Of a DNA stretch of 10,799 nt, positions 1-7,275 are shown one piece after another. Where the stretch lies: the NCBI GenBank assembly GCA_964654355.1, contig CAZZIQ010000040.1, positions 1 through 10,799 on the forward strand, read 5' to 3'. How positions within the stretch are numbered: the first letter of the stretch is position 1; each line of letters starts with the position of its first letter. The notes below the pieces were generated by a model, which was not told where the DNA came from, did not search any database, and worked only from the letters and a program-made list of their open reading frames with translations. The DNA comes from CAZZIQ01 sp964654355. Its GTDB lineage: Bacteria > Pseudomonadota > Gammaproteobacteria > GCF-002020875. The position numbers and the translations under genes are program-made.

Positions 1-17
1 AAAACCCCAATCGAGGC

Positions 18-23
18 TATACT
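18..23 (+). promoter_or_regulatory. possible -10 box upstream of ppc
   Basis: TATACT matches the sigma-70 -10 consensus at 5 of 6 positions. The matching -35 would fall at or beyond the left edge of the window, so it cannot be checked. If real, transcription would start near base 30 and ppc would have a leader of about 105 bases. This is a weak, single-box call. Confidence 0.25.
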
Positions 24-25
24 TC

Positions 26-53
26 GGCCCCCTGCTTGTAGGCCTGCAGGGCC
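26..53 (+). other. hairpin in the ppc upstream region
   Basis: CCCTGC at 30-35 pairs perfectly with GCAGGG at 46-51 across a 10-base loop, and GGCC at 26-29 can extend the stem against 52-53 with a bulge. The loop side also contains the palindrome CCTGCAGG. No T-run follows on either strand, so it does not look like an intrinsic terminator. It could be a leader structure of the ppc mRNA, the end of an upstream unit, or chance in C-rich sequence. Confidence 0.3.
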
Positions 54-135
54 CAAAGCCAAACCCAATACCCCCCTCCTGCCGCATCTGCGCCAAGGTC
101 GTGCTGCGTCGGGCGGGACGGAACGTGCCGAACCC

Positions 136-2940
136 GTGAAAACCATTCCGTACAAACAACCCCGTGACACCATTCTGCGCAACCGTGTGCGCCTGCTCGG
201 TACCCTGCTTGGCCAGGTCATCCGTGAGCAAGCCGGCGAACGCGTCTATGCTGCGGTGGAAACCCTACGCAAGGGCTATGTAAACCTGCATCGGCAAGAA
301 AGCGCGGGCAAGCGCGCCAAGCTCAAGAAACTGATCGAGCAGCACGATCCTGAAACCCTGAGCCACATCATCCGTGGCTTCAGTATTTATTTCAGTTTGG
401 TCAACGTTGCCGAAGAGAGCTTCAATCACGAACAACGTCGGCGTGCCTTGCTCACCTCTGACGATCTGTGGACAGGCTCTTTCGAAAGCGCGCTGCGCAA
501 GTTCCAAGAAGAAGGAATGGGTGCAGAGCAGATTCAAAATCTGTTCGATCAACTGCAGTTCATTCCGGTGATGACCGCGCATCCAACCGAAGCGCGCCGC
601 CGCACCACCATGGAAGGCCTGCGTCGCGTCTTCGTGACCAGCGAACAATTGGACGATCCACGCCTGACCCGCGAAGAAAAAGAAGATCTCGCGCGTCAGT
701 TGCTCGCACAAATTCGTGTGCTGTGGTGCACCGACGAAGTCCGTGCACACAAGCCCAGCGTGGAAGATGAAATTCGTCAGGGGATTTATTACTTCCAGCG
801 CTCGCTGTTCCAAGCCGTACCGCGGGTTTATCGCAATCTTGAGCGCCGCCTGCGCCGTTATTTCCCTGACGGCGAAGGCAGCACTGCGATCAAGGTGCCC
901 GCTTTTATTCGATTCGGCTCTTGGATCGGTGGCGACCGCGACGGCAATCCGTTTGTCTTACCCGAAACCACCGCTCATGCCGTGCGCACGTATTCGCGCA
1001 CCGTATTACAAGAATATATCGCACGCCTCACTCGTCTCGCCGGCGAAATCACGCACTCGATTGACTTGGTCGAGCCCAGCGCGGAGCTCTTGCATAGCCT
1101 TGAAGTGGACCAAGCCTTCTGCAAACAAATGTTTGCCAAGCGCCCCACACAATACGCACGCGAACCCTATCGTCGCAAACTGGTCGCCATGCGTCACCGC
1201 ATTGAGTTGAACCTAAAGCGATTGGATGCGGCCGAAGCAGGTGAAGACATCAGCAAACTTCCGGCTGGCTATGGCTCGGCGCAGGCGTTCTTGACTGATT
1301 TGTGTTTGATCAAGTCTTCGCTGGAATCGCATGGCGATGGCCTGATGGCACGCGGCGGCTTGCTTGATTTGATTCGACTCGCTGAAACCTTCGGCTTCCA
1401 TTTGCTTTCCCTCGACGTGCGCCAAGAGTCGACCCGCCACACTCAAGCCGTTGCTGAAATCCTCAGTCAACAAGGCCTCGATTACGAAACGCTCGACGAG
1501 CGCGCGCGGATTGACTTGCTCGCACAGCAACTCGATGGCGCATCACAGCAGGTTCTGGATACGAATCGACTGAGCGAAGAAACACGTCAGACCTTGGATG
1601 TGTTTGCCGTGATGGCACAGATGCGTGCGGAAGTCAGTGAAGATGCTTTCGGCACCTACGTCATCTCGATGACCCACGAAGCCAGTCATGTCCTCGAAGT
1701 CATGTACCTCGCGCGCCTGCGCGGCTTGGTCGATCCGAGTAAGGAGGTGTGCAACCTCCGCGTATCGCCGCTGTTTGAAACCATTCATGACCTCGAGCGT
1801 CTTGAGCCCGTGTTGAACACCTTGTTCGACGTGCCGGTGTACCAACAGTTGTTGCGGATTTCCGGCAACCTGCAAGAAGTCATGCTGGGTTATTCCGACT
1901 CAAGCAAGGATGGCGGCATTTTGTCGTCGTCCTGGCATTTGTATGAAGCACAGCAAAAGGTCGCGGCCTTGACCGATAAGCGCGGCATTCAGTGTCGCTT
2001 GTTCCATGGTCGTGGCGGCACCGTCGGTCGCGGTGGCGGCCCGACGCATGAAGCCATCTTGGCGCAGCCGCCGGGTACTGTAACCGGACAGATCAAATTC
2101 ACCGAACAAGGTGAAATGCTCTACTACCGCTACGCTAACGAAGAAACGGCCGTATATGAGCTCACCATGGGCTGCACCGGATTGATGCGTGCGAGCCGTG
2201 GCTTGGTCGGACCTGTGCCGACAGATCATGCGCGTGATCTCGAGACCATGACCCAGCTCAGTCAGCTTGGCGAGGATTCTTATCGCGATCTGACCGACCG
2301 CACCGAAGGCTTCTTGGATTACTTCTATGAAGCCACGCCTGTGACCGAGATTGGCCTGCTCAACATTGGCTCACGCCCATCACACCGCAAACAAGGCAAT
2401 CGCTCTAAGAGCTCGATTCGAGCGATTCCATGGGTGTTTGGCTGGGCACAATCCCGTCACACACTGCCGGCGTGGTACGGCATTGGCGCCGCGTTGGAAA
2501 ACTGGCGCAAGAGTAATGCCGCGCACATGAGCGAATTACAAAAGATGTATCGCGACTGGCCCTACTTCCGTGCGTTGCTGAGCAACACACAGATGGCGTT
2601 ATTCAAGGCAGACATGCAAATCGCCGAAGAATATTCGACCATGGCGAAGGATCAGGATCAGGCGCGCAGCATCTATGCACGCATACGTGACGAGTTTGAG
2701 CGCACCCGCAGCCAGATCCTCGAAATCATTGGCGCGGAACATCTGATGGAAGACAACCCATCCTTGGCGTTGTCCTTGATGCGTCGCAATCCGTATCTGG
2801 ATCCGCTCAATCACATTCAAGTGATCTTGCATCAGCGCGTGATTGACGAAACTCAGTCGGAAGAAGAACGCAACCGCTGGATGCCGCCGTTGCTACGCTC
2901 GATCAATGCGATCTCGCAGGGCATGCGGAATACCGGCTAG
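136..2940 (+). CDS. ppc: phosphoenolpyruvate carboxylase
   Basis: Cytoplasmic anaplerotic enzyme that carboxylates PEP with bicarbonate to oxaloacetate, feeding the TCA cycle and aspartate synthesis. The 934-residue product is somewhat longer than the 883-residue E. coli enzyme but collinear with it. Visible motifs are TAHPTEARRRT with the catalytic His at 149, GYSDSSKDGG with Lys591, and the glycine loop FHGRGGTVGRGGGP with His624, Arg626 and Arg632. A GSRPSHRKQG segment follows, and the protein ends RNTG with Asn932. In E. coli the equivalent C-terminal Asn helps bind the inhibitor aspartate, so allosteric inhibition is inferred. The start is GTG. The frame stays open upstream to the window edge but offers no other ATG, GTG or TTG, and the N-terminus aligns with E. 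coli Ppc with about six extra residues. The ribosome site is poor (GGAA about 12 bases upstream). It converges on panD, 15 bases away, with no visible terminator between. Confidence 0.97.
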   Translation: MKTIPYKQPRDTILRNRVRLLGTLLGQVIREQAGERVYAAVETLRKGYVNLHRQESAGKRAKLKKLIEQHDPETLSHIIRGFSIYFSLVNVAEESFNHEQRRRALLTSDDLWTGSFESALRKFQEEGMGAEQIQNLFDQLQFIPVMTAHPTEARRRTTMEGLRRVFVTSEQLDDPRLTREEKEDLARQLLAQIRVLWCTDEVRAHKPSVEDEIRQGIYYFQRSLFQAVPRVYRNLERRLRRYFPDGEGSTAIKVPAFIRFGSWIGGDRDGNPFVLPETTAHAVRTYSRTVLQEYIARLTRLAGEITHSIDLVEPSAELLHSLEVDQAFCKQMFAKRPTQYAREPYRRKLVAMRHRIELNLKRLDAAEAGEDISKLPAGYGSAQAFLTDLCLIKSSLESHGDGLMARGGLLDLIRLAETFGFHLLSLDVRQESTRHTQAVAEILSQQGLDYETLDERARIDLLAQQLDGASQQVLDTNRLSEETRQTLDVFAVMAQMRAEVSEDAFGTYVISMTHEASHVLEVMYLARLRGLVDPSKEVCNLRVSPLFETIHDLERLEPVLNTLFDVPVYQQLLRISGNLQEVMLGYSDSSKDGGILSSSWHLYEAQQKVAALTDKRGIQCRLFHGRGGTVGRGGGPTHEAILAQPPGTVTGQIKFTEQGEMLYYRYANEETAVYELTMGCTGLMRASRGLVGPVPTDHARDLETMTQLSQLGEDSYRDLTDRTEGFLDYFYEATPVTEIGLLNIGSRPSHRKQGNRSKSSIRAIPWVFGWAQSRHTLPAWYGIGAALENWRKSNAAHMSELQKMYRDWPYFRALLSNTQMALFKADMQIAEEYSTMAKDQDQARSIYARIRDEFERTRSQILEIIGAEHLMEDNPSLALSLMRRNPYLDPLNHIQVILHQRVIDETQSEEERNRWMPPLLRSINAISQGMRNTG

Positions 2941-2955
2941 TGACTTGCTTGCCGC

Positions 2956-3336
2956 TTACGCAGCCTGAACGGGAATACTGTTCGCGGTATGACTGATGGC
3001 ATTCGCGCCATCAACATAAACTAGGGTTGGCTTGAAGCGCCGCGCCTCGGCCTGATCGAGCTGGGTGTAGGCCGCAATAATGACCTTGTCACCCGGTGCC
3101 GCCTTATGCGCCGCCGCACCATTCACCGAGATGATCCCGGAGTGTGCTTCCGCGCGAATGGCGTAGGTGGTGAAACGCTCGCCATTGTTGATGTTGTAGA
3201 TCTGGATCTGTTCGTACTCGAGGATGCCCGCGGCATCCAACAACGCACCATCAATCGCACACGAACCCTCGTACTCCAATTCGGAGTGGGTCACGGTGAC
3301 GCGATGCAGCTTGCACTTGAGCAGGGTCAGATTCAT
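2956..3336 (-). CDS. panD: aspartate 1-decarboxylase proenzyme
   Basis: Decarboxylates L-aspartate to beta-alanine, the amine half of pantothenate, using a pyruvoyl cofactor made by self-cleavage. The 126-residue length is exactly that of E. coli PanD. The cleavage site Gly24-Ser25 lies in YEGSCAID, which would give a short beta chain and an alpha chain starting with the pyruvoyl group from Ser25. Lys9, His11, Tyr22, Arg54, Thr57 and Tyr58, which line the active site in the family, are all present, as is the ISVNGAAAH segment at 69-77. The start aligns residue for residue with E. coli PanD, so the ATG is secure, yet no Shine-Dalgarno precedes it and a perfect TATAAT ends 9 bases upstream. It is last of panB-panC-panD, but an 85-base gap from panC suggests it also has its own promoter. 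The stop is TAA. No maturation-factor gene (PanM/PanZ) is visible here. Confidence 0.97.
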   Translation of the reverse strand: MNLTLLKCKLHRVTVTHSELEYEGSCAIDGALLDAAGILEYEQIQIYNINNGERFTTYAIRAEAHSGIISVNGAAAHKAAPGDKVIIAAYTQLDQAEARRFKPTLVYVDGANAISHTANSIPVQAA

Positions 3337-3345
3337 CGGGTGGGC

Positions 3346-3351
3346 ATTATA
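3346..3351 (-). promoter_or_regulatory. perfect -10 box directly before panD
   Basis: TATAAT on the minus strand matches the -10 consensus fully. With a 17-base spacer the -35 would be CTGTCC (3374-3369), only 3 of 6 to TTGACA. Exactly 9 bases separate the box from the panD ATG. A start point the usual 6-7 bases past the box would leave only about 2-3 untranslated bases, implying a leaderless or nearly leaderless panD mRNA. Confidence 0.5.
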
Positions 3352-3376
3352 CAGGGTTCGCTTTTCGTGGACAGAC

Positions 3377-3398
3377 CCCTGATTTCACAGGGCTTTTT
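3377..3398 (+). terminator. weak terminator-like hairpin in the panC-panD gap
   Basis: CCCTG (3377-3381) and CAGGG (3388-3392) form a 5-bp stem with a 6-base loop, followed on the plus strand by C and five Ts (3394-3398). In this orientation it would stop antisense transcription running through from ppc, about 440 bases past the ppc stop. On the minus strand no T-run follows, so it would not end the panBC transcript. The stem is short, and it could instead be part of a repeat remnant. Confidence 0.25.
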
Positions 3399-3421
3399 CG
3401 CGGTGAAGCGGTCTCCATCCC

Positions 3422-4276
3422 TCACAAGATCGACAAATTATCAATCAATCGTGTGTTGCCGAGACGAGCGGCCAGCAACACCCGTGCCGGTGCGTCCCCC
3501 GCCTGCCACTGCGCGCGTGGTTGCAAATCTTCTGCATTGCGCAAGCTGAAGTAGTCCGGAACGAATCCGGCTGCAGACAAACGCCTGAGCCCCTCCGCCT
3601 CAATCGCATCCCAAGCCTGCCCTGCGCGCAGTTGCTCAACGGCCTGCTGTAACTGCGCATACAACAACGGTGCTTGGCTACGCTCCTCGACACTGAGATA
3701 CGCATTGCGCGAACTCATCGCCAAACCATCGGCTTCACGCTGCGTCGCAACGCCTTGAATCCGTATCGGTAGATTGAGGTCAACGGTCATCTGCTGCACC
3801 ACGCGCAACTGCTGGAAGTCCTTCTCACCAAACACCGCAACCTGTGGCTGTACGATATTGAACAACTTGGCGACAACCGTGGTGACCCCGCGAAAATGAC
3901 CCGGGCGCGCCGCGCCGCAGAGGGTATCGGTCAATCCTTGCGGAGCATCAATCGTCGTAGTGTGTTCGCGACCCTGTGGATAGATCTCACGATCATTGGG
4001 CGCAAACAACACATGCGCACCCGCCGCTTCTAATTTTTGCCGGTCTTCCTCCAAGGTACGCGGATAAGCCTCGAAATCTTCGCCTGCGCCAAATTGCAGC
4101 GGGTTTACATAGATGCTCACCACGACACGCTCGCAGTACTGGCGCGCCTCTTTGACTAAGGCAAGGTGTCCTGCATGCAGGTTGCCCATGGTGGGCACAA
4201 AAGCGATTTCTTGTTCATCACGGCGATAACGCGCGATGTGTGCGCGCAATCCCGCAATGTCGTGAAAAAGCTGCAT
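3422..4276 (-). CDS. panC: pantothenate synthetase (pantoate--beta-alanine ligase)
   Basis: Cytoplasmic ATP-dependent ligase that activates pantoate as pantoyl-adenylate and condenses it with beta-alanine to give pantothenate. The 284-residue product is the usual family length (E. coli 283). It has the nucleotidyltransferase-fold signatures: PTMGNLHAGH at 28-37 with the HxGH histidines 34 and 37, YVNPLQFG at 56-63, FGEKDFQQL at 149-157, and the KMSKS-like AMSSRN at 186-191 with Ser188, Ser189, Arg190 and Asn191. The ATG lies 14 bases past the panB stop, so the two are almost certainly cotranscribed. No clear Shine-Dalgarno is visible (GATCGG just before ATG), so reinitiation after panB translation is plausible. 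Its beta-alanine substrate comes from PanD, encoded next downstream. No truncation or missing key residue is seen. Confidence 0.97.
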   Translation of the reverse strand: MQLFHDIAGLRAHIARYRRDEQEIAFVPTMGNLHAGHLALVKEARQYCERVVVSIYVNPLQFGAGEDFEAYPRTLEEDRQKLEAAGAHVLFAPNDREIYPQGREHTTTIDAPQGLTDTLCGAARPGHFRGVTTVVAKLFNIVQPQVAVFGEKDFQQLRVVQQMTVDLNLPIRIQGVATQREADGLAMSSRNAYLSVEERSQAPLLYAQLQQAVEQLRAGQAWDAIEAEGLRRLSAAGFVPDYFSLRNAEDLQPRAQWQAGDAPARVLLAARLGNTRLIDNLSIL

Positions 4277-4290
4277 CCGATCGGAAAAGG

Positions 4291-5094
4291 TCAGGCGAAG
4301 GTCTGTTCACTCGCCGGGAAGGCCTGCGTGCGCACCGCTTCAACATAGGCACGCAAGGCGGCCGGAACACCGCCCACCTCTCCGGTCAAGAAGTCTTTGG
4401 CAAAGCGCGGTACGTTGCCGGGCGTGATCCCCAACATGTCGTACAGCACCAGCACCTGGCCATCGACATCGACACCCGCGCCGATGCCAATCACTGGCAT
4501 CTCTAATGCCTTTGAAAGCTCGGCTGCCAACGCGGTCGGAATGCATTCCACCACCAAAAGACTCGCACCTGCATCTTGCAAAGCCTTGGCATCTGCCAGC
4601 ATTTGTTGCGCAGCATCGTGTTCACGACCCTGCACACGATAGCCCCCAATACGATGGACCGACTGCGGCTGTAAACCGAGATGGGCACAGACTGGAATGT
4701 TGTTGCGCGTTAGCGCACGCACGGTTTCCACCTGATCGGCGCCACCTTCGAGCTTGACCATCTGCGCACCACCCTCTTGCACGAGACGCGCCGCATTGGT
4801 GAGGGCCCGATCCAACGTCGCGTAACTCATGAACGGCATATCCGCAATGAGCAAGGCACGCTTAAGCCCACGTGCCACTGCACACGTGTGATAAATCACA
4901 TCCTCCATCTGCACCGGCAAGGTCGTGGCTTCACCTTGTACCACCATGCCAAGCGAATCACCGACCAACACAACATCCACACCTGCCGCATCGACACGCG
5001 CTGCAAAGCTTGCGTCATAGGCGGTCAGGCACGCGATCTTCTCGCCGCGCGCTTTCATCGCTTGCAAGGTATTGATGGTGACTTGAGTGTTCAT
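4291..5094 (-). CDS. panB: 3-methyl-2-oxobutanoate hydroxymethyltransferase
   Basis: First committed step of pantothenate synthesis: transfers a hydroxymethyl group from 5,10-methylenetetrahydrofolate to alpha-ketoisovalerate to give ketopantoate. The 267-residue product is close to the 264 residues of E. coli PanB and aligns along its whole length as a TIM-barrel enzyme. Family residues visible are the Mg2+ ligands Asp46 (in VGDSLGM) and Asp85 (in IADMPFMSY), Lys114 and Glu116 in MVKLEGG, the HLGLQPQSV segment at 138-146, and the catalytic Glu183 in VVECIP. The substrate pool links it to the branched-chain amino acid pathway. It starts with ATG, which matches the family N-terminus, but no Shine-Dalgarno lies close upstream; the nearest AAGGA is 18 bases away. 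The 150-base gap back to folK contains a degenerate palindromic repeat. The stop TGA is 14 bases before panC. Confidence 0.97.
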   Translation of the reverse strand: MNTQVTINTLQAMKARGEKIACLTAYDASFAARVDAAGVDVVLVGDSLGMVVQGEATTLPVQMEDVIYHTCAVARGLKRALLIADMPFMSYATLDRALTNAARLVQEGGAQMVKLEGGADQVETVRALTRNNIPVCAHLGLQPQSVHRIGGYRVQGREHDAAQQMLADAKALQDAGASLLVVECIPTALAAELSKALEMPVIGIGAGVDVDGQVLVLYDMLGITPGNVPRFAKDFLTGEVGGVPAALRAYVEAVRTQAFPASEQTFA

Positions 5095-5150
5095 GGTTTA
5101 GCGTGCGCTCTGTCCTTCGTTATTTCTGACGAGGGCCTTGTTTCTTCCAT

Positions 5151-5230
5151 CGTCATCGCGCGGGTCGTGAGGCTCGTGGCGATCCATAAACCTGCCGCGT
5201 CGTCCTTCGGATTCCTCGCAGTGAGTGACG
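5151..5230. repeat. degenerate palindromic (REP-like) element between folK and panB
   Basis: The stretch begins CGTCATCGCG (5151-5160) and ends with TGACG (5226-5230), the exact inverse of its first five bases. A second part reads GTGGCGATCCA (5176-5186) and its counterpart GGATTCCTCGCA lies at 5209-5220. From memory this resembles the dispersed bacterial intergenic repeats of the form CGTCATTGCGAGG...GGCAATCCA, whose minus-strand translation gives the familiar WIATSL..AMT peptide; that peptide pattern is present here in a spurious frame. It is single-copy in this window, so its identity as a genome repeat is inferred. It may shape the folK-panB mRNA junction. Confidence 0.5.
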
Positions 5231-5244
5231 GGCTGGTCAACTCC

Positions 5245-5775
5245 TCAGGGTTCCAAATCGTCGGCCACAACCGCCAGCGGAGAATATTGTCCACAGTACC
5301 CAGCAAGTAGGCCAATACCGGGGATTTTCAGCTTGAGGTTCATCTGTTCTGCCATCGAACACAGGGGTTGCAGCACAAATGCACGCTCTATCAAGCCCGG
5401 ATGCGGTACCGTCAAGCGCTCAGACGCCATCCGTTGCATGCCATACAGCAAGAGGTCCAAATCTAAGGTGCGAGGCCCCCAATGTTCACCGCGCACACGA
5501 CCAAAGTCGGTTTCCAGCTGCTGCAGCACATCGAGTAAGGCCTCGGCCTCGAGTGACGTGCGCAACAACAAGACTGCATTGAGATAGTCGGGCTGGTCCG
5601 CCGGACCCATCGGCGGCGAACGCACCACAGGCGAGCTTGCAGCAACCTGAATACCACGCATCTCATCCAATGCGAGACGCACCGTGCGCAGGGTGTCGAT
5701 GGGTTCGAAATGGTGCCCTTGAATCTCGGTGGGCAGGTTCGCGCCCGCCCCAATCCATGCGACAAGCTCTGGCAC
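5245..5775 (-). CDS. folK: 6-hydroxymethyl-7,8-dihydropterin pyrophosphokinase (HPPK)
   Basis: Cytoplasmic folate-pathway enzyme that transfers pyrophosphate from ATP to 6-hydroxymethyl-7,8-dihydropterin, preparing it for dihydropteroate synthase. The 176-residue product is slightly longer than E. coli FolK (159), the excess lying at the C-terminus. The HPPK signature is clear: HWGPRTLDLDLLLYG at 98-112 with the Mg2+-binding Asp105 and Asp107, then VPHPGLIERAFVLQPL at 123-138. The N-terminal AWIGAGANL (6-14) corresponds to the usual YIALGSNL strand, and PDYLNAV (62-68) to the family's FLN segment. The start is GTG, 5 bases after the pcnB stop. A GGAG that overlaps the last pcnB codons (5787-5784) sits 8 bases upstream, which supports this start and points to translational coupling with pcnB. 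A second in-line GTG lies at 5780 but in another frame. Confidence 0.95.
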   Translation of the reverse strand: MPELVAWIGAGANLPTEIQGHHFEPIDTLRTVRLALDEMRGIQVAASSPVVRSPPMGPADQPDYLNAVLLLRTSLEAEALLDVLQQLETDFGRVRGEHWGPRTLDLDLLLYGMQRMASERLTVPHPGLIERAFVLQPLCSMAEQMNLKLKIPGIGLLAGYCGQYSPLAVVADDLEP

Positions 5776-5780
5776 GCCAC

Positions 5781-7223
5781 TTACTCCGTGGCCTGCGGAT
5801 CCGGTGTGGAAGGCGCCTCAGCTCCAGCAGCCGGCGAAGGTTTACGCCGCCGCCGCTTGCGCCGCTTGCTCTTACCCGGGGCTTCACTGGCATAGCTCTC
5901 GCGCGCCGCCCCTTCAAGGTTTTGATACTGCGTCCACCAGTCCGCCAGCTCTTGCACCGGCTCGCCCGCTTCCGCACGCAACAACAAGAAATCATAGGCC
6001 GCACGAAACCGCGGGTGGGCAAATAATCGCTCGGCTTGCTTACCGCGGCGGCGATCAAAACGCACCTGCAATTCCCAAATCTCTTGCGCAGCAAACGCAA
6101 AACGCTTGAGCAACGTCACATGCCGACGCTGTTCCGAGAGGATCTCCGCACCGGCCTGTTTACTGGCCATCACTGGATTCTGCCCTTGTTCAATCTGCTG
6201 CTGAATGCGCTGGCGCACCGGCTCCCAGAGGATGGCAGCAAACAAGAATGCCGGATTCACCGACATGCCTTCGGCAATGCGCAGATCAGTGTTTTCCAGC
6301 GCACGCGCCACAAACACATGCGGAAAGTGTTCTTCCTCTTCGCTCAACAGCCGATCGGTTTCCGGAAACAAATACTGAAACAAGTCGTAGTGACGCAATG
6401 CTTCAAACGACTGTGCAGCTTGCCCAGCATGAAACAGCTTTAACACTTCTTCAAAGAGGCGTGCCGGCGGAATATTTGCCAACAGCGAAGACAACTCACG
6501 AATCGGCGCTTCGGTGTTCTTCTCCAGACGGAAACCGAGCTTTACCGCAAAACGGATGGCGCGCAGCATGCGCACCGGATCTTCGCGATAACGCTGCTCT
6601 GGATCGCCGATGAGGCGCAAGGTCCCGGCCTCGAGATCGGCCATGCCACCGCAATAATCGACCACGGTGAAATCACGCACGTCGTAATAGAGGGCATTAA
6701 TACTGAAGTCACGACGGAACGCATCATCTTCTAAGGTTCCGTACACGTTGTCACGCAACACTTGACCATCTTCCGTGGCCAGCTGATCTTCGTCTTGGCT
6801 GGCATCGCGACGGAAGGTCGCAACTTCAATAATCTCTTGACCAAAATGCACATGCGCCAGACGGAAGCGTCGACCAATCAAACGGCAGTTGCGAAACACA
6901 TCCCGCACTTGCTCAGGCGTCGCGCTCGTCGCGACATCAAAATCTTTAGGCTCGCGCTCAAGCAACAGATCACGCACCCCACCGCCAACTAGATAAGCGT
7001 CATAGCCGGCCTGATTCAGGCGATACAGCACCTTGAGCGCATTTGGGCTGATCTGGGCGCGCGACACACAATGGTGGTCACGGGCAACGATTCGCGGGCC
7101 CACACCCGGACGCGCAGAGCCACCGCCAATACCTTTGGCAGCTTGAATGACAGACTGGGTGGCGGACTGAACCCACTGCACCAATCGGGGTTTTGCGCGA
7201 TTGCGCGGGGACGATGACGGCAT
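5781..7223 (-). CDS. pcnB: poly(A) polymerase I
   Basis: Adds 3' poly(A) tails that mark RNAs for degradation. The 480-residue product is a class II nucleotidyltransferase: LVGGGVRDLLL at 78-88 followed by the metal-binding DFD with Asp94 and Asp96, RRDFSINALYY at 170-180, and DPVRMLRAIRFAVKLGF at 215-231. LIGRRFRLAHV at 115-125 fits the published motif that separates bacterial poly(A) polymerases from CCA-adding enzymes. So does the long C-terminal part with a strongly basic run (451-461, KSKRRKRRRRK) and a Pro/Ala-rich end, likely for RNA binding. The N-terminus carries about 55 residues before ISPNALKV, similar to E. coli PcnB. The start is ATG with no Shine-Dalgarno; a TACAAT -10 box lies 9 bases upstream. 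It is first in the pcnB-folK-panBCD run, and its stop overlaps the folK ribosome site region. Confidence 0.95.
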   Translation of the reverse strand: MPSSSPRNRAKPRLVQWVQSATQSVIQAAKGIGGGSARPGVGPRIVARDHHCVSRAQISPNALKVLYRLNQAGYDAYLVGGGVRDLLLEREPKDFDVATSATPEQVRDVFRNCRLIGRRFRLAHVHFGQEIIEVATFRRDASQDEDQLATEDGQVLRDNVYGTLEDDAFRRDFSINALYYDVRDFTVVDYCGGMADLEAGTLRLIGDPEQRYREDPVRMLRAIRFAVKLGFRLEKNTEAPIRELSSLLANIPPARLFEEVLKLFHAGQAAQSFEALRHYDLFQYLFPETDRLLSEEEEHFPHVFVARALENTDLRIAEGMSVNPAFLFAAILWEPVRQRIQQQIEQGQNPVMASKQAGAEILSEQRRHVTLLKRFAFAAQEIWELQVRFDRRRGKQAERLFAHPRFRAAYDFLLLRAEAGEPVQELADWWTQYQNLEGAARESYASEAPGKSKRRKRRRRKPSPAAGAEAPSTPDPQATE

Positions 7224-7232
7224 AAGCGCCGC

Positions 7233-7238
7233 ATTGTA
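7233..7238 (-). promoter_or_regulatory. -10 box directly before pcnB
   Basis: TACAAT on the minus strand matches the -10 consensus at 5 of 6 positions. The -35 region at a 17-base spacing is TTCTGT, a poor match. Exactly 9 bases separate the box from the pcnB ATG, the same spacing as before panD, and no Shine-Dalgarno lies in between. Transcription from it would give a leader of about 2-3 bases. The alternative is an undetected promoter further up in the 122-base divergent gap. Confidence 0.4.
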
Positions 7239-7275
7239 CTCGTTGTCGGCAGGTGACAGAAATTCGCGTTCTGCC

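Noticed and set aside
265..813. 182-residue open frame on the minus strand inside ppc
   Set aside because: It lies wholly opposite the well-supported ppc gene, shows no family motif, and similar antisense frames recur along the gene as expected from codon bias.
2941..2955. terminator between the convergent ppc and panD genes
   Set aside because: The 15-base gap has no inverted repeat or T-run on either strand.
4777..5310. 177-residue plus-strand frame opposite the panB start and the folK end
   Set aside because: It covers coding sequence of two certain genes on the other strand plus the repeat element; the translation is rich in His, Arg and Cys with no recognisable motif.
5091..5315. 74-residue minus-strand frame between folK and panB
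   Set aside because: Most of it is the translation of the palindromic repeat (a WIATSL..AMT-type peptide), and it overlaps the folK end in a different frame; no ribosome site supports it.
5781..5900. frameshift or low-complexity artefact at the pcnB C-terminus
   Set aside because: The Arg/Lys run and Pro/Ala tail are normal for PcnB-type poly(A) polymerases, and the frame closes with a stop that sets up the folK ribosome site.
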